Part shown: piece after piece, positions 54,378-63,146 of the stretch
Layout of the letters: every line of letters begins with the position of its first letter
How positions within the stretch are numbered: position 1 is the first letter of the stretch
Origin: DASPKM01 sp963817075
GTDB taxonomy: Bacteria; Bacteroidota; Bacteroidia; Chitinophagales; Chitinophagaceae
Reading direction: 5' to 3'
NCBI GenBank assembly: GCA_963817075.1
Contig: CAWFMT010000004.1
Location: forward strand, 34,284-98,283
DNA: 64,000 bases
Notes under the pieces: model-generated
Seen by the model: only the letters and a program-made list of their open reading frames with translations
Databases searched by the model: none
What the model was told of the DNA's origin: nothing
Position numbers and translations under genes: made by a program

Positions 54378-55889
54378 ATGAAGCTCATTCAAATTAAAAC
54401 GACATTTTTTGCAATCACGGTTCTGGCAATGCTGGGATCATGCAAAAAAAGTTTTATCGACCTTGAACCTAAGGGACAATTTCTCAGCAGAACTATTATT
54501 CTAACAGGGATCAAGCCTATACAGGTCTTGTAGCAGCCTATGATGTAATGCGAAAAAATGCAGGTGGTTTTGAAAACATGATCACTATGATGAATGCGGG
54601 ATCTGATGATAATTTCGCCGGCGGCGGTGGTGCAACAGATGGCGCAGGCATACAGGGATTCTCCAACTATACCTTGAATCCAAATATTGTACCCCGCAGT
54701 TTTTGGAGCGATCATTACCAGGGAATTTTCCGCGCAAATATTTTGTTGGCAAAACTACCTGGTGTGCCAATGGATGCTGGCGAAAAGTCTCGCTTTGCAG
54801 CAGAAGCAAAAGCCTTGCGTGCATTGTATTATTTCAACCTGGTAAGAATGTTCAAAAATATTCCGCTCTTACTTGAGCCATTGAACACAACCGACATTTA
54901 TAATGTTACCCAGGCTAATCCTGCAGAGGTCTATACACAGATTGAAAAAGATCTGAACGAGGCTATAACAAATCTTCCAAGCAGCGTTGTTTTATCTACT
55001 GAAGCCGGTCGGTTTACGAAAGTAGCAGCCCAGGCCATCCTCGGCAAAGTGTATCTCTATAACAATAAAAAAACCGAAGCGGCCTCAATGTTGGCGCAGG
55101 TAAATGGTACTCCTGGACAGGCAAATCAATATGGTAACAGGTTGCTGCCAAATTTTGCCGATCTCTGGGTATTCACTAATAAATTCAATAGCGAGTCATT
55201 ATTAGAGGGAGTTCATACAAATCAATCCAATGCTGATTGGGGATTTTGGGGAAGCAGTGCCGATGAGGGAAATTCAGCAGCCCAAATGGTAGGACCAAGA
55301 AGTTATAATAAGGTAGGTCCAAATGCTCCTGATATCTATCCTTCAGGATGGAGCTTTAATGTGTGGACGCAAGATTTTTATGATCTCATCAAAAGTGATC
55401 CCCGTTTTAATTCCACTGTCCTTGATGTGAAAGCACTTGCAGCCGCTGGTCAGGCTACGTATATCGAAGGCTACCAGAATACTGGTTACTTCCTTCGCAA
55501 GTTAATACCAATGCGCTCTGATATTCGCACAGGTGGCGGTGCCGTTGAACTGAATTTTCAACAAAATGATTACATCATTCGTCTTAGCCGATACATATCT
55601 ATTGGAAGCAGAAGCATTGGGAGGCACTGGCGCAAGAGCGCAGGCATTATTGGATGCTGTACGAACAAGAGCTGGATTGACTTCTGTTCCTGTTTCAATG
55701 GATGCAATTAAGACAGAACGCAGACTTGAATTGGCTGGTGAAGGACATCGCTTCTTTGATCTTGTGCGTTGGGGCGATGCAGCTACTAAATTATCCGGCA
55801 GAGGTTTTAAAGCTGGCAAAAATGAAATTTTTCCGATTCCCTCCCAGGAATTACAAGGAACCAAACTTGTTCAAAATCCTGGTTATTAA
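54378..55889 (+). CDS. SusD-like lipoprotein of the beta-glucan locus (two frameshifts)
   Basis: ATG 54378, lipoprotein signal FFAITVLAMLGSC. The frame breaks near 54487 (one base missing; NYYSNRDQAYTGLVAAYDVM is in the next frame) and again near 55592 (one extra A before GCCGAT, after which ADTYLLEAEALGGTGARAQA resumes). SusD features: AKALRALYYFNLVRMFKNIP, AIKTERRLELAGEGHRFFDL, EIFPIPSQELQGTKLVQNPG. It starts 19 bp after SusC and is its partner. The rest reads as one normal ~500-residue SusD protein. Confidence 0.85.
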
Positions 55890-55901
55890 AAATAAACTAA
55901 C

Positions 55902-57002
55902 ATGAAAAAAACAATAATAGTTTTTGGTCTTTTTGTTTTCCTTGTTGGGGGAACAGGTTGTGAAAAAGATGGAATTGATGATGATACATCTTTCCTGACC
56001 ACTGCAACAACAACAAATGCGGGTAAGATCTTCGATATCAGTAACGATAATTCTGGAAATGTAAAAATTACACCTACCGCCCAGGGTGCCTCTTCCTTCA
56101 TAGTAAAGTTTGGACATGGCGCCGGTGCAGCAGCACAGGCAAACGTAATGCCTGGCTTTAGTGCCACCCACGCTTATCCAGAAGGAAGTTATACTGTGAG
56201 CATTGTTTCAAAAAGTGCTTCCGGAATTGAATCATCAGCAGATTATCCTTTGCAGGTAACTTACCGGGCACCTGAAAATGTAACAGTAACAACTAGCCAA
56301 AGTGTTCATACATTGAAAGTGAAAGCAACTGCACTTTATGCTGCTTCTTACCTTGTATATTTTGGCGATGTAGCAAATGAAACAGGCACTCCCCTAACTA
56401 CTGGTGGTGAAGTATCACATAATTATACAACAGCGGGAACTTACAATGTAAAAGTGGTTGCACTAAGCGGTGGTGCTGCAAAAACTGAAAAGACCACTCC
56501 CATCACTATTTACGATGCTTTTGGTCTTCCTATTACGTTCGATTTATCAACCGTCAATGATTTCTTCGGAACTTTTGGAGATAACCAGCAATTCACTGTA
56601 GTCGCAAATCCCAATGCCTCTGGTTTGAACACCAGCGCAAAGGTTGGCAAGTTCACTCGCGGACATCAGTCATGGAGCGGAACTTATAGTCCATTGGATA
56701 TGGCGATTGACATGTCACTTGGCAAAAAAATAAGAGTGTTAGCCTATAACCCTGATGCGGCCCTGATCGGCAAAAGATTAAACGTAGAGCTGGAAGCCGG
56801 TTCCACACTTGCAAATGGTGTTGCTGTTTTAAAAACAGCTTTTACTACATCCGGTGCATGGGAAGAATTGGTCTTTGATTTTGGAACAATCGCTAACATC
56901 CCTTCCACCGAAAAATTCAAGCAGCTTGTTTTACGCTTTAATGATGGCGTAGACGGTGCAGGCGCTGTTATTTATGTAGATAATTTCAGACAATCCAATT
57001 AA
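55902..57002 (+). CDS. PKD-type surface glycan-binding lipoprotein
   Basis: 366 residues with a lipoprotein signal (VFGLFVFLVGGTGC). Two PKD-like Ig domains (FSATHAYPEGSYTVSIVSKS; EVSHNYTTAGTYNVKVVALS) precede a C-terminal CBM-like beta-sandwich (WEELVFDFGTIANIPS, GAVIYVDNFR). It fits the third gene (SusE/SGBP position) of beta-glucan loci in Bacteroidota. It starts 12 bp after SusD, in the same operon. Ligand inferred from context. Confidence 0.78.
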   Translation: MKKTIIVFGLFVFLVGGTGCEKDGIDDDTSFLTTATTTNAGKIFDISNDNSGNVKITPTAQGASSFIVKFGHGAGAAAQANVMPGFSATHAYPEGSYTVSIVSKSASGIESSADYPLQVTYRAPENVTVTTSQSVHTLKVKATALYAASYLVYFGDVANETGTPLTTGGEVSHNYTTAGTYNVKVVALSGGAAKTEKTTPITIYDAFGLPITFDLSTVNDFFGTFGDNQQFTVVANPNASGLNTSAKVGKFTRGHQSWSGTYSPLDMAIDMSLGKKIRVLAYNPDAALIGKRLNVELEAGSTLANGVAVLKTAFTTSGAWEELVFDFGTIANIPSTEKFKQLVLRFNDGVDGAGAVIYVDNFRQSN

Positions 57003-57012
57003 AAAAATTAAT

Positions 57013-57939
57013 ATGAAGCAGTTCACAACTCTTTGTTTAGCAATTACGCTGCTGTTGATTGGCAGTTGCAAGAAGAAGGACTATAGCATGGGAGATCTTT
57101 CAGCTCCTTCAGATGTCACCATCAATACAACTATTGTAGGCACTGATGCTACTCATCCAAACGGAGATGGGTCGGGCGATGTTCAGATCAGCCTTACTGG
57201 TAAGAATGTGCTTTCCTATAAAATAGATTACGATGCGTCTGATGGGATAGATTTGCAATTTCTTGCCAATGGAAAGACAACAAGGAAGTATACTAAGATT
57301 GGCTTAAATACTTATAGGGTAACTGTATTAGCATATGGCCCCGGCGGTTCTGCCACAACGGTCACTAAAGACATACAGGTGCGCAGTGATTTCACTCCGG
57401 CTCCTGCTATCGTTACAAACCTTACTGGAACAGGCTCAAAAACCTGGAAGGTTGATAAAGACATACCCTCACATTTTGGAGTAGGACCATGGAGTGCAAC
57501 TTCTGCAACCCCCGAATGGTGGTCTGCTGCTGTTAATGAAAAAGTTGGCTGCTGCAATTGTTTTTATTCAGCCTCTTTCACCTTTACCAAAACTCCAACA
57601 GGTTATACTCTAACAACTGCTACACCTGATGGTGCTTTCACAAAAACGGGTGACCTTGCAGGTGGACTACCAGGTATTCCATCAACAGGAGGTGAAGCAT
57701 GCTATAGTTATGGTGGCGGAACATCATCATTCTCATTTGTTCCATCAAGTTCAGGCATTGCTTCTTCAACTCCATCTACCAAAACAGCTATTCTTTTAAG
57801 CGGCAGCAACACCTTTATTGGGTATGGAGCTGTATTAAAAGAATATGAGATATTATCTATCACACCAACATCCTTGTATTTGCGAGTTCAGGGAACTGAA
57901 ACAGGCAATAGCTGGTATTTAAAACTTAAATCCAACTAA
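57013..57939 (+). CDS. Second PKD-containing surface lipoprotein
   Basis: 308 residues with a lipoprotein signal (CLAITLLLIGSC). An Ig/PKD-like domain (RKYTKIGLNTYRVTVLAYGP) is followed by a ~170-residue domain beginning NLTGTGSKTWKVDKDIPSHF, the start seen in many Bacteroidota glycan-locus lipoproteins (WYLKLKSN end). It probably binds or displays beta-glucan at the cell surface. It follows the previous lipoprotein by 10 bp. Confidence 0.75.
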   Translation: MKQFTTLCLAITLLLIGSCKKKDYSMGDLSAPSDVTINTTIVGTDATHPNGDGSGDVQISLTGKNVLSYKIDYDASDGIDLQFLANGKTTRKYTKIGLNTYRVTVLAYGPGGSATTVTKDIQVRSDFTPAPAIVTNLTGTGSKTWKVDKDIPSHFGVGPWSATSATPEWWSAAVNEKVGCCNCFYSASFTFTKTPTGYTLTTATPDGAFTKTGDLAGGLPGIPSTGGEACYSYGGGTSSFSFVPSSSGIASSTPSTKTAILLSGSNTFIGYGAVLKEYEILSITPTSLYLRVQGTETGNSWYLKLKSN

Positions 57940-58084
57940 TAAAAATTTTGTCTTCATTGAATTTTCAGAATCTTTCATATAGCAACCAATAGCAAAAAGC
58001 ATGGGGCCTTTAAAGCCCTGTGCTTATTTCAGTGAGCGTATTTATCGAAATGCAATGAACAGAATATTAATAAACAGAGTGGGC

Positions 58085-59287
58085 ATGTTTCAAAAGATCT
58101 CTAATCGTTGGTTATTGATTTTTTTGAGTTTTGCTGTCATCTCGTGCAGCAAGAAGGAGAATAATAGCCCTCCGGCCGTTGTACCAACCTTGAAAATTGA
58201 AAATGCATCTGTTATCAGGACAACAACAGCAAGCACCATGCATTTTAGTATCACCCTGGATAAAACAACCAGTGTCCCTGTATCCGTTGATTATTCATTG
58301 CAGGACGGAACAGCAACTGCCCCAAAAGATTACACCACTGCATCAGGAACCATTACTCTACCTGCTAACCAGTCAAACGCAGAAGTCACAGTTCAAATCA
58401 AGGGCGATCCTACGGATACGCGCCAGGACAATCTTTCATTCAATGTTCAATTAAGCAATCCAAAAGGATGCACAATTGGCACAAGCTCAGCAAAAGGAAC
58501 AATCATAACAGAGGATGGGTTGAATTTCACGACTGATAATACTGGTTTTAGCACTCCCTCTACTTATCCGGGTTTAAGCCTTGTGTGGGCTGATGATTTC
58601 GCTGGGACAACTCTTGACGCAAATGCCTGGAATTACGAGATTGGTAATGGTTCTGGTGGCTGGGGAAACAATGAACTGGAATATTACACCAACAGCCCAA
58701 AGAATGTTTTTGTATCAAATGGAAATTTAATTATTGAAGCACGTAAAGAATCAATCAGCGGTTTTAATTATTCGTCTGCGCGATTGACCACTCAAAACAA
58801 AAAATCATTCACGTATGGAAGGGTAGATATAAGGGCAAAGCTCCCAAGAGGAAAAGGAATTTGGCCAGCCTTGTGGATGCTTGGCAATAATATTAACAGC
58901 ATCGGATGGCCCGCCTGCGGAGAGATTGATATAATGGAATACCTGGGTCACGAAACAAATAAAACACACGCCACCTTACACTACGGCACCTCAACGGCTA
59001 CGCACGGATCAAAGGGAAATTCCCTTACTCTAAGCAGCGGCACTTTTTACGATCAGTTTCACGTTTTTTCGATGGAATGGAAACTGGACCAGATTAAGAT
59101 TTATGTAGACAATAATCTCTTGCTTCTTGTGAATAAATCCGATTTAGGGTCAACCCCCTACCCTTTCAATGCTCCATTCTTTTTCATTTTCAATGTAGCT
59201 GTCGGTGGTAACTGGCCGGGAAGTCCTGACGGAACTACCAGTTTCCCTCAAAGAATGATTGTTGACTACGTAAGGGTTTTTCAATAA
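58085..59287 (+). CDS. GH16 beta-glucanase lipoprotein with Calx-beta domain
   Basis: The frame opens at 58001, but MFQKISNRWLLIFLSFAVIS, then C at 58085 gives an ideal lipoprotein signal; the earlier DNA holds a GGGCCTTTAAAGCCC palindrome. 400 residues. Residues ~40-140: Calx-beta-like domain (VDYSLQDGTATAPKDYTTAS). Residues ~165-400: GH16 with WNYEIGNGSGGWGNNELEYY, GIWPALWMLG and the catalytic EIDIMEYLG (nucleophile and acid/base Glu). Closest in pattern to laminarinases (endo-beta-1,3-glucanase). Surface cleavage would feed the SusC/SusD pair. Confidence 0.9.
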   Translation: MFQKISNRWLLIFLSFAVISCSKKENNSPPAVVPTLKIENASVIRTTTASTMHFSITLDKTTSVPVSVDYSLQDGTATAPKDYTTASGTITLPANQSNAEVTVQIKGDPTDTRQDNLSFNVQLSNPKGCTIGTSSAKGTIITEDGLNFTTDNTGFSTPSTYPGLSLVWADDFAGTTLDANAWNYEIGNGSGGWGNNELEYYTNSPKNVFVSNGNLIIEARKESISGFNYSSARLTTQNKKSFTYGRVDIRAKLPRGKGIWPALWMLGNNINSIGWPACGEIDIMEYLGHETNKTHATLHYGTSTATHGSKGNSLTLSSGTFYDQFHVFSMEWKLDQIKIYVDNNLLLLVNKSDLGSTPYPFNAPFFFIFNVAVGGNWPGSPDGTTSFPQRMIVDYVRVFQ

Positions 59288-59382
59288 AAATTTGAAGTCG
59301 GGAATTTAAGAATTCAGAAACGATCATACGACTCGAGAAAAAAAATTGCAATTCAATTCTGCTGGCTCCTCAAACTAATCAA

Positions 59383-60861
59383 ATGAAAATAATTTCTATA
59401 AAGAAGAGATACTTTATCAGGCTTTTGTTTGTCAATCTCGCTCTCTTATTTATTTCGTTAGCAAACGGACAGTCCGCAAAGAGCAAGATATCAAAGACAA
59501 AAAATGATAATTCTGTTAAGGTATATATAACCGCATTAAACACCTCATACCGACTAACTCCTGTTGAAGACATTCATTTTGAGGATCCGGAAGCGATGGT
59601 TGAACGAAAGGTTTTTGTTTTTGTGGATGACAGCCGCAGCTTCCAAACCATGCTAGGTATTGGGGGTGCAATTACTGATGCTTCAGCAGAGACATTTGCA
59701 AGGCTTTCCCCGGAGCAACAGAAAGAATTATTAAGAGCCTATTTTGATCCCAAAAATGGCATTGGTTATACCCTGGCGCGTACTAATATGCAGAGTTGTG
59801 ATTTTTCGAGTGGCAGTTATAGTTATGTAAAAGAGAATGATAAGGATCTCAAAACCTTTAGCATAACCCAGGATGAGAAATTTCGCATTCCTTTCATTAA
59901 GCAGGCAATGGCAATTGCTGGAAAGCTTACTTTATATGTGAGCCCCTGGTCACCACCTGCCTGGATGAAGGACAACAATAATATGCTTCAGGGTGGCAAA
60001 CTTCTTCCTCAATACAACCAGGCCTGGGCTAATTTCTATGTGAAATATATTAAAGAATATGAGAAACGCGGCATACCTGTATGGGGATTGTCAGTTCAGA
60101 ATGAACCATTGGCAGTTCAGCGATGGGAATCCTGTGTTTTTACAGGAGAAGAGGAACGTGATTTTATCAAAAATTTTCTTGGCCCTACCTTGCAAAAAAA
60201 TGGAATGAGTTCAAAGAAACTGATTGCATGGGATCATAACCGTGACTTTGTTTATCAGCGCGCCAATACTATTCTGGGCGATGCTGCAGCCGCCAAATAC
60301 GTATGGGGCATTGGTTACCATTGGTACGAAACTTGGACTGGAGGAGATATGCAGTTCAACAATGTGAAAATGGTGAATGAAAATTTTCCAGATAAGAATT
60401 TAATTTTTACAGAAGGTTGCGCAGAAAGCTTTGATGGCAGTCGTATGAATGAGTGGAGCCTGGGCGAGAAGTATGGTCGTTCAATGATTAATGATTTTAA
60501 TTCCGGCACCGTGGGTTGGACAGATTGGAATATTCTGCTTGATGAAAAAGGTGGGCCAAATCATGTTGGGAATTTTTGTTTTGCACCAGTCCATTTCGAA
60601 CCTACAAAAGGATTACAGTACACTAATTCCTTTTATTATATCGGCCATTTTTCGAAGTTTATTCGTCCAGGAGCAAAACGCATCAATGCTTCCAGCAATC
60701 GTAGCGGGTTATTGACAACGGCTTTTAAAAATACAGATGGCAGTGTAGTTGTTGTGGTGATGAACGGAAGCGATAAAAAGATAGATTACGAAATTTATAT
60801 GAAGGGCAAGGTTGCTGCCACAAACAGTTTACCCCATTCCATAAGCACCCTGGTGTTTTAA
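59383..60861 (+). CDS. Exported GH30 glycosidase
   Basis: 492 residues with a signal peptide (LFVNLALLFISLANGQ). GH30 signatures: FQTMLGIGGAITDASAETFA, YTLARTNMQSCDFSSGSYSY, SPWSPPAWMKDNNNML, acid/base Glu in GLSVQNEP, nucleophile Glu in LIFTEGCAES and a C-terminal beta-sandwich (SVVVVVMNGSDKKIDYEIYM). In beta-glucan loci such enzymes are mostly beta-1,6-glucanases or glucosylceramidase-like beta-glucosidases. With GH16 it implies a branched beta-1,3/1,6-glucan target. Confidence 0.9.
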   Translation: MKIISIKKRYFIRLLFVNLALLFISLANGQSAKSKISKTKNDNSVKVYITALNTSYRLTPVEDIHFEDPEAMVERKVFVFVDDSRSFQTMLGIGGAITDASAETFARLSPEQQKELLRAYFDPKNGIGYTLARTNMQSCDFSSGSYSYVKENDKDLKTFSITQDEKFRIPFIKQAMAIAGKLTLYVSPWSPPAWMKDNNNMLQGGKLLPQYNQAWANFYVKYIKEYEKRGIPVWGLSVQNEPLAVQRWESCVFTGEEERDFIKNFLGPTLQKNGMSSKKLIAWDHNRDFVYQRANTILGDAAAAKYVWGIGYHWYETWTGGDMQFNNVKMVNENFPDKNLIFTEGCAESFDGSRMNEWSLGEKYGRSMINDFNSGTVGWTDWNILLDEKGGPNHVGNFCFAPVHFEPTKGLQYTNSFYYIGHFSKFIRPGAKRINASSNRSGLLTTAFKNTDGSVVVVVMNGSDKKIDYEIYMKGKVAATNSLPHSISTLVF

Positions 60862-60903
60862 AGTTTCAGATTGTTAAACGAAATGAGCAGCAAAATTCAA
60901 ATA

Positions 60904-62370
60904 ATGAAACCTTTTTTTCGAAGCAGGAACTTAATCTTATGCTGCTGCTGTATAACACTTTTTTGCTTCGCAGATTGCAGCAAAAAAACTTCAGGCAATG
61001 TCGGAGGCCCGGGGCCGGAAATCCTCCACCAGCTAAATCAGAGGTCGAATTTTATTTAACTACGGGCAATCAGACTTCTTTATTACAGAAGCAAAGCACC
61101 AGCCTTGTATTTACGACTGCCTCCAATGGATATCCCGATATATTAGTTGATACAGCACAAACCTATCAGACGGTTGATGGTTTTGGGTTTACTCTTACAG
61201 ATGGTAGCGCTTCGCTCATTTCATCGTTGCCATCTTCCATGCAAAATGATTTGCTGAAAGAATTGTTTGGTTCTGACAGTACTTCTATTTCTATTAGTTA
61301 TTTGCGCGTGAGCATCGGTGCGTCTGATTTAAGTGCGTCGGTTTACACATATGATGATATGCCTGCTGGTCAAACAGATGTGACCTTGCAAAATTTCAAC
61401 CTTCGCAAAGATCAAAGCAGTGTTATCCCAAATACTTAAAAGCTGATCCTGGCCATCAACCCCAATATTAAAATTTTAGGTTCCCCTGGACTGCGCCTAC
61501 CTGGATGAAAAGCAACAATAACTCTGTTGGCGGGAGTCTTTTGACACAATACTATGGCGTGTACGCAACCTATTTCGTTAAGTACATTCAGGCAATGAAG
61601 GCTGAAGGAATTACCATTGATGCCATCACACCTCAGAATGAACCTTCTCTCATGGTGGTAATAACCCAAGCATGTTGATGACAGCCACGGAACAGGCAAC
61701 GTTTATTAAGAATCATTTAGGGCCTGCATTACAGGCCGCATCCCTAAGCACTAAGATCATTGCTTATGATCATAATGCCGACCGCCCAGACTATCCCATT
61801 GACTATATTAGATGATGCCGGAGCAAGACCTTTTGTAGATGGTTCGGCATTTCATTTATATGGAGGCGATATAAGTGCACTGATCCACCGTGCACAATGC
61901 ATATCCTTCAAAAAACATTTATTTCACTGAGCAATACACCTCTTCTACAGGCGATTTTGCAGGCGACCTGAAATGGCATCTGAAAAATGTTGATTATCGG
62001 TTCGATGCGTAACTGGAGTCGTAATGCTCTTGGAATGGAACCCTCGCAAGCGATCCTTATTATTCAATTCATACTCCCGGTGGCTGCACCACATGCAAAG
62101 GGGCTATTACTATTATTTCAGGAGTTACGAGAAATGTAGGCTATTACATTGTGGCTCATGCATCCAAATTTGTACCACCTGGATCTTACAGGGTAGCAAG
62201 TAATAATACTTCAAGTTTAATTCAACGTCGCGTTTAAGCGCCCTGATGGAAAGAAAGTATTGATTGTGGAAAATGATGGCAGTTTTTCTCAAACCTTTAA
62301 TATAAATTTTAGTGGTCGCCGAGTCACAGCTTCATTAGATGGTGGCGCAATTGGAACCTTTGTGTGGTAA
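60904..62370 (+). pseudogene. Second GH30 glycosidase lipoprotein, disrupted by many indels
   Basis: ATG 60904, lipoprotein signal ending CFADC. The GH30 protein can be followed across all three frames: FQ-like VDGFGFTLTDGSASLISSLP, YLRVSIGASDLSASVYTYDD, GSPWTAPTWMKSNNNSVGGS, ITIDAITPQNEP, TKIIAYDHNADRPDYP, FHLYGGDISAL, NVAFKRPDGKKVLIVENDGS and final GAIGTFVW stop at 62370. At least six frame changes are needed (for example near 61020, 61405, 61487, 61650, 61795). Several fit one-base losses in short G or C runs. Either a real pseudogene or a region of poor consensus. Confidence 0.8.
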
Positions 62371-62377
62371 ACCCATA

Positions 62378-62500
62378 TCGTGAGACGTGAGTCGTGAGTC
62401 GTGAGACGTGAGACCTGATGCAAAACACTCAAACACTCAAACTTTCAGACATTCAAACATTCAAACATTCAAACCCTCGAACTTTCGAACTTTCGAACTA
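62378..62500. repeat. Short tandem repeats: GTGAGAC/GTGAGTC and ATTCAAAC units
   Basis: 62379-62413 holds five heptamer-like copies of CGTGAGAC/CGTGAGTC. 62421-62500 holds about nine copies of 8-10-bp units (CACTCAAA, CATTCAAA, CTTTCGAA). Not coding. Confidence 0.7.
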
Positions 62501-62607
62501 TTCCTCTGGAAATCAATCATGCCCGCCATTTAATCGCAATTATCCTATCTTAAGCTGCCCGGAATTTTGTAAATTACCAAACACGATTGCTCAATTAAAC
62601 AAGGCTT

Positions 62608-63041
62608 ATGAAAAAGGTTAAGGACATCCTCGGTCGCAAGGGAAGCGCAGTTACTTCAGTTTCACCAACTACAACAGTATTGGACGTATTAAAAATCATG
62701 GCCGAGCAAAATATCGGATCTGTGGTGGTTTTGGAAGATGGCGGCTTCAGGGGATTATGACAGAAAGAGATTATTCAAGAAAAGTGATCCTAAAAGGCAA
62801 ATCTTCAACAGATACCCAGGTCAATGAGATTATGTCTACGGATTTTCCAAGAGTTACTCCTACCGATACCATCGAACAATGCATGCAATTGATGTCGGAA
62901 AAAAACATACGCTACCTGCCGGTTTTCGATGATGAAAAACTTTCCGGGATCATATCTATCAACGACGTTGTCAAAGAAACGATAGCCACTCAACAGGAAA
63001 CTATCAGCCAGCTGAAGGATTATCTTCATTCGAGCATGTAA
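62608..63041 (+). CDS. CBS-domain protein (one frameshift)
   Basis: ATG 62608 reads MKKVKDILGRKGSAVTSVSP ... SVVVLEDGGFRG and stops at 62760; one base over it continues IMTERDYSRKVILKGKSSTD ... YLHSSM to 63041. A G missing from a GGGG run near 62751 explains it. The joined product (~144 residues) is a standard CBS pair: VLDVLKIMAEQNIGSVVVLE and TIEQCMQLMSEKNIRYLPVF. Such stand-alone CBS proteins bind adenine nucleotides. Probably functional if the indel is an error. Confidence 0.82.
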
Positions 63042-63055
63042 TGTCTCTGGAGAGT

Positions 63056-63135
63056 TTAACCGCAAAGACGCCAAGACGCAGGGGTCCGCAAGGATCCTCC
63101 GCGTAACTTTGCGCCATTGCTGCCCTGGCGGTTAA
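63056..63135. repeat. Dispersed palindromic repeat, full copy
   Basis: TTAACCGCAAAGACGCCAAG to CCTGGCGGTTAA, between convergent genes ending at 63041 and 63147. Confidence 0.8.
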
Positions 63136-63146
63136 TTCTTAAATCC

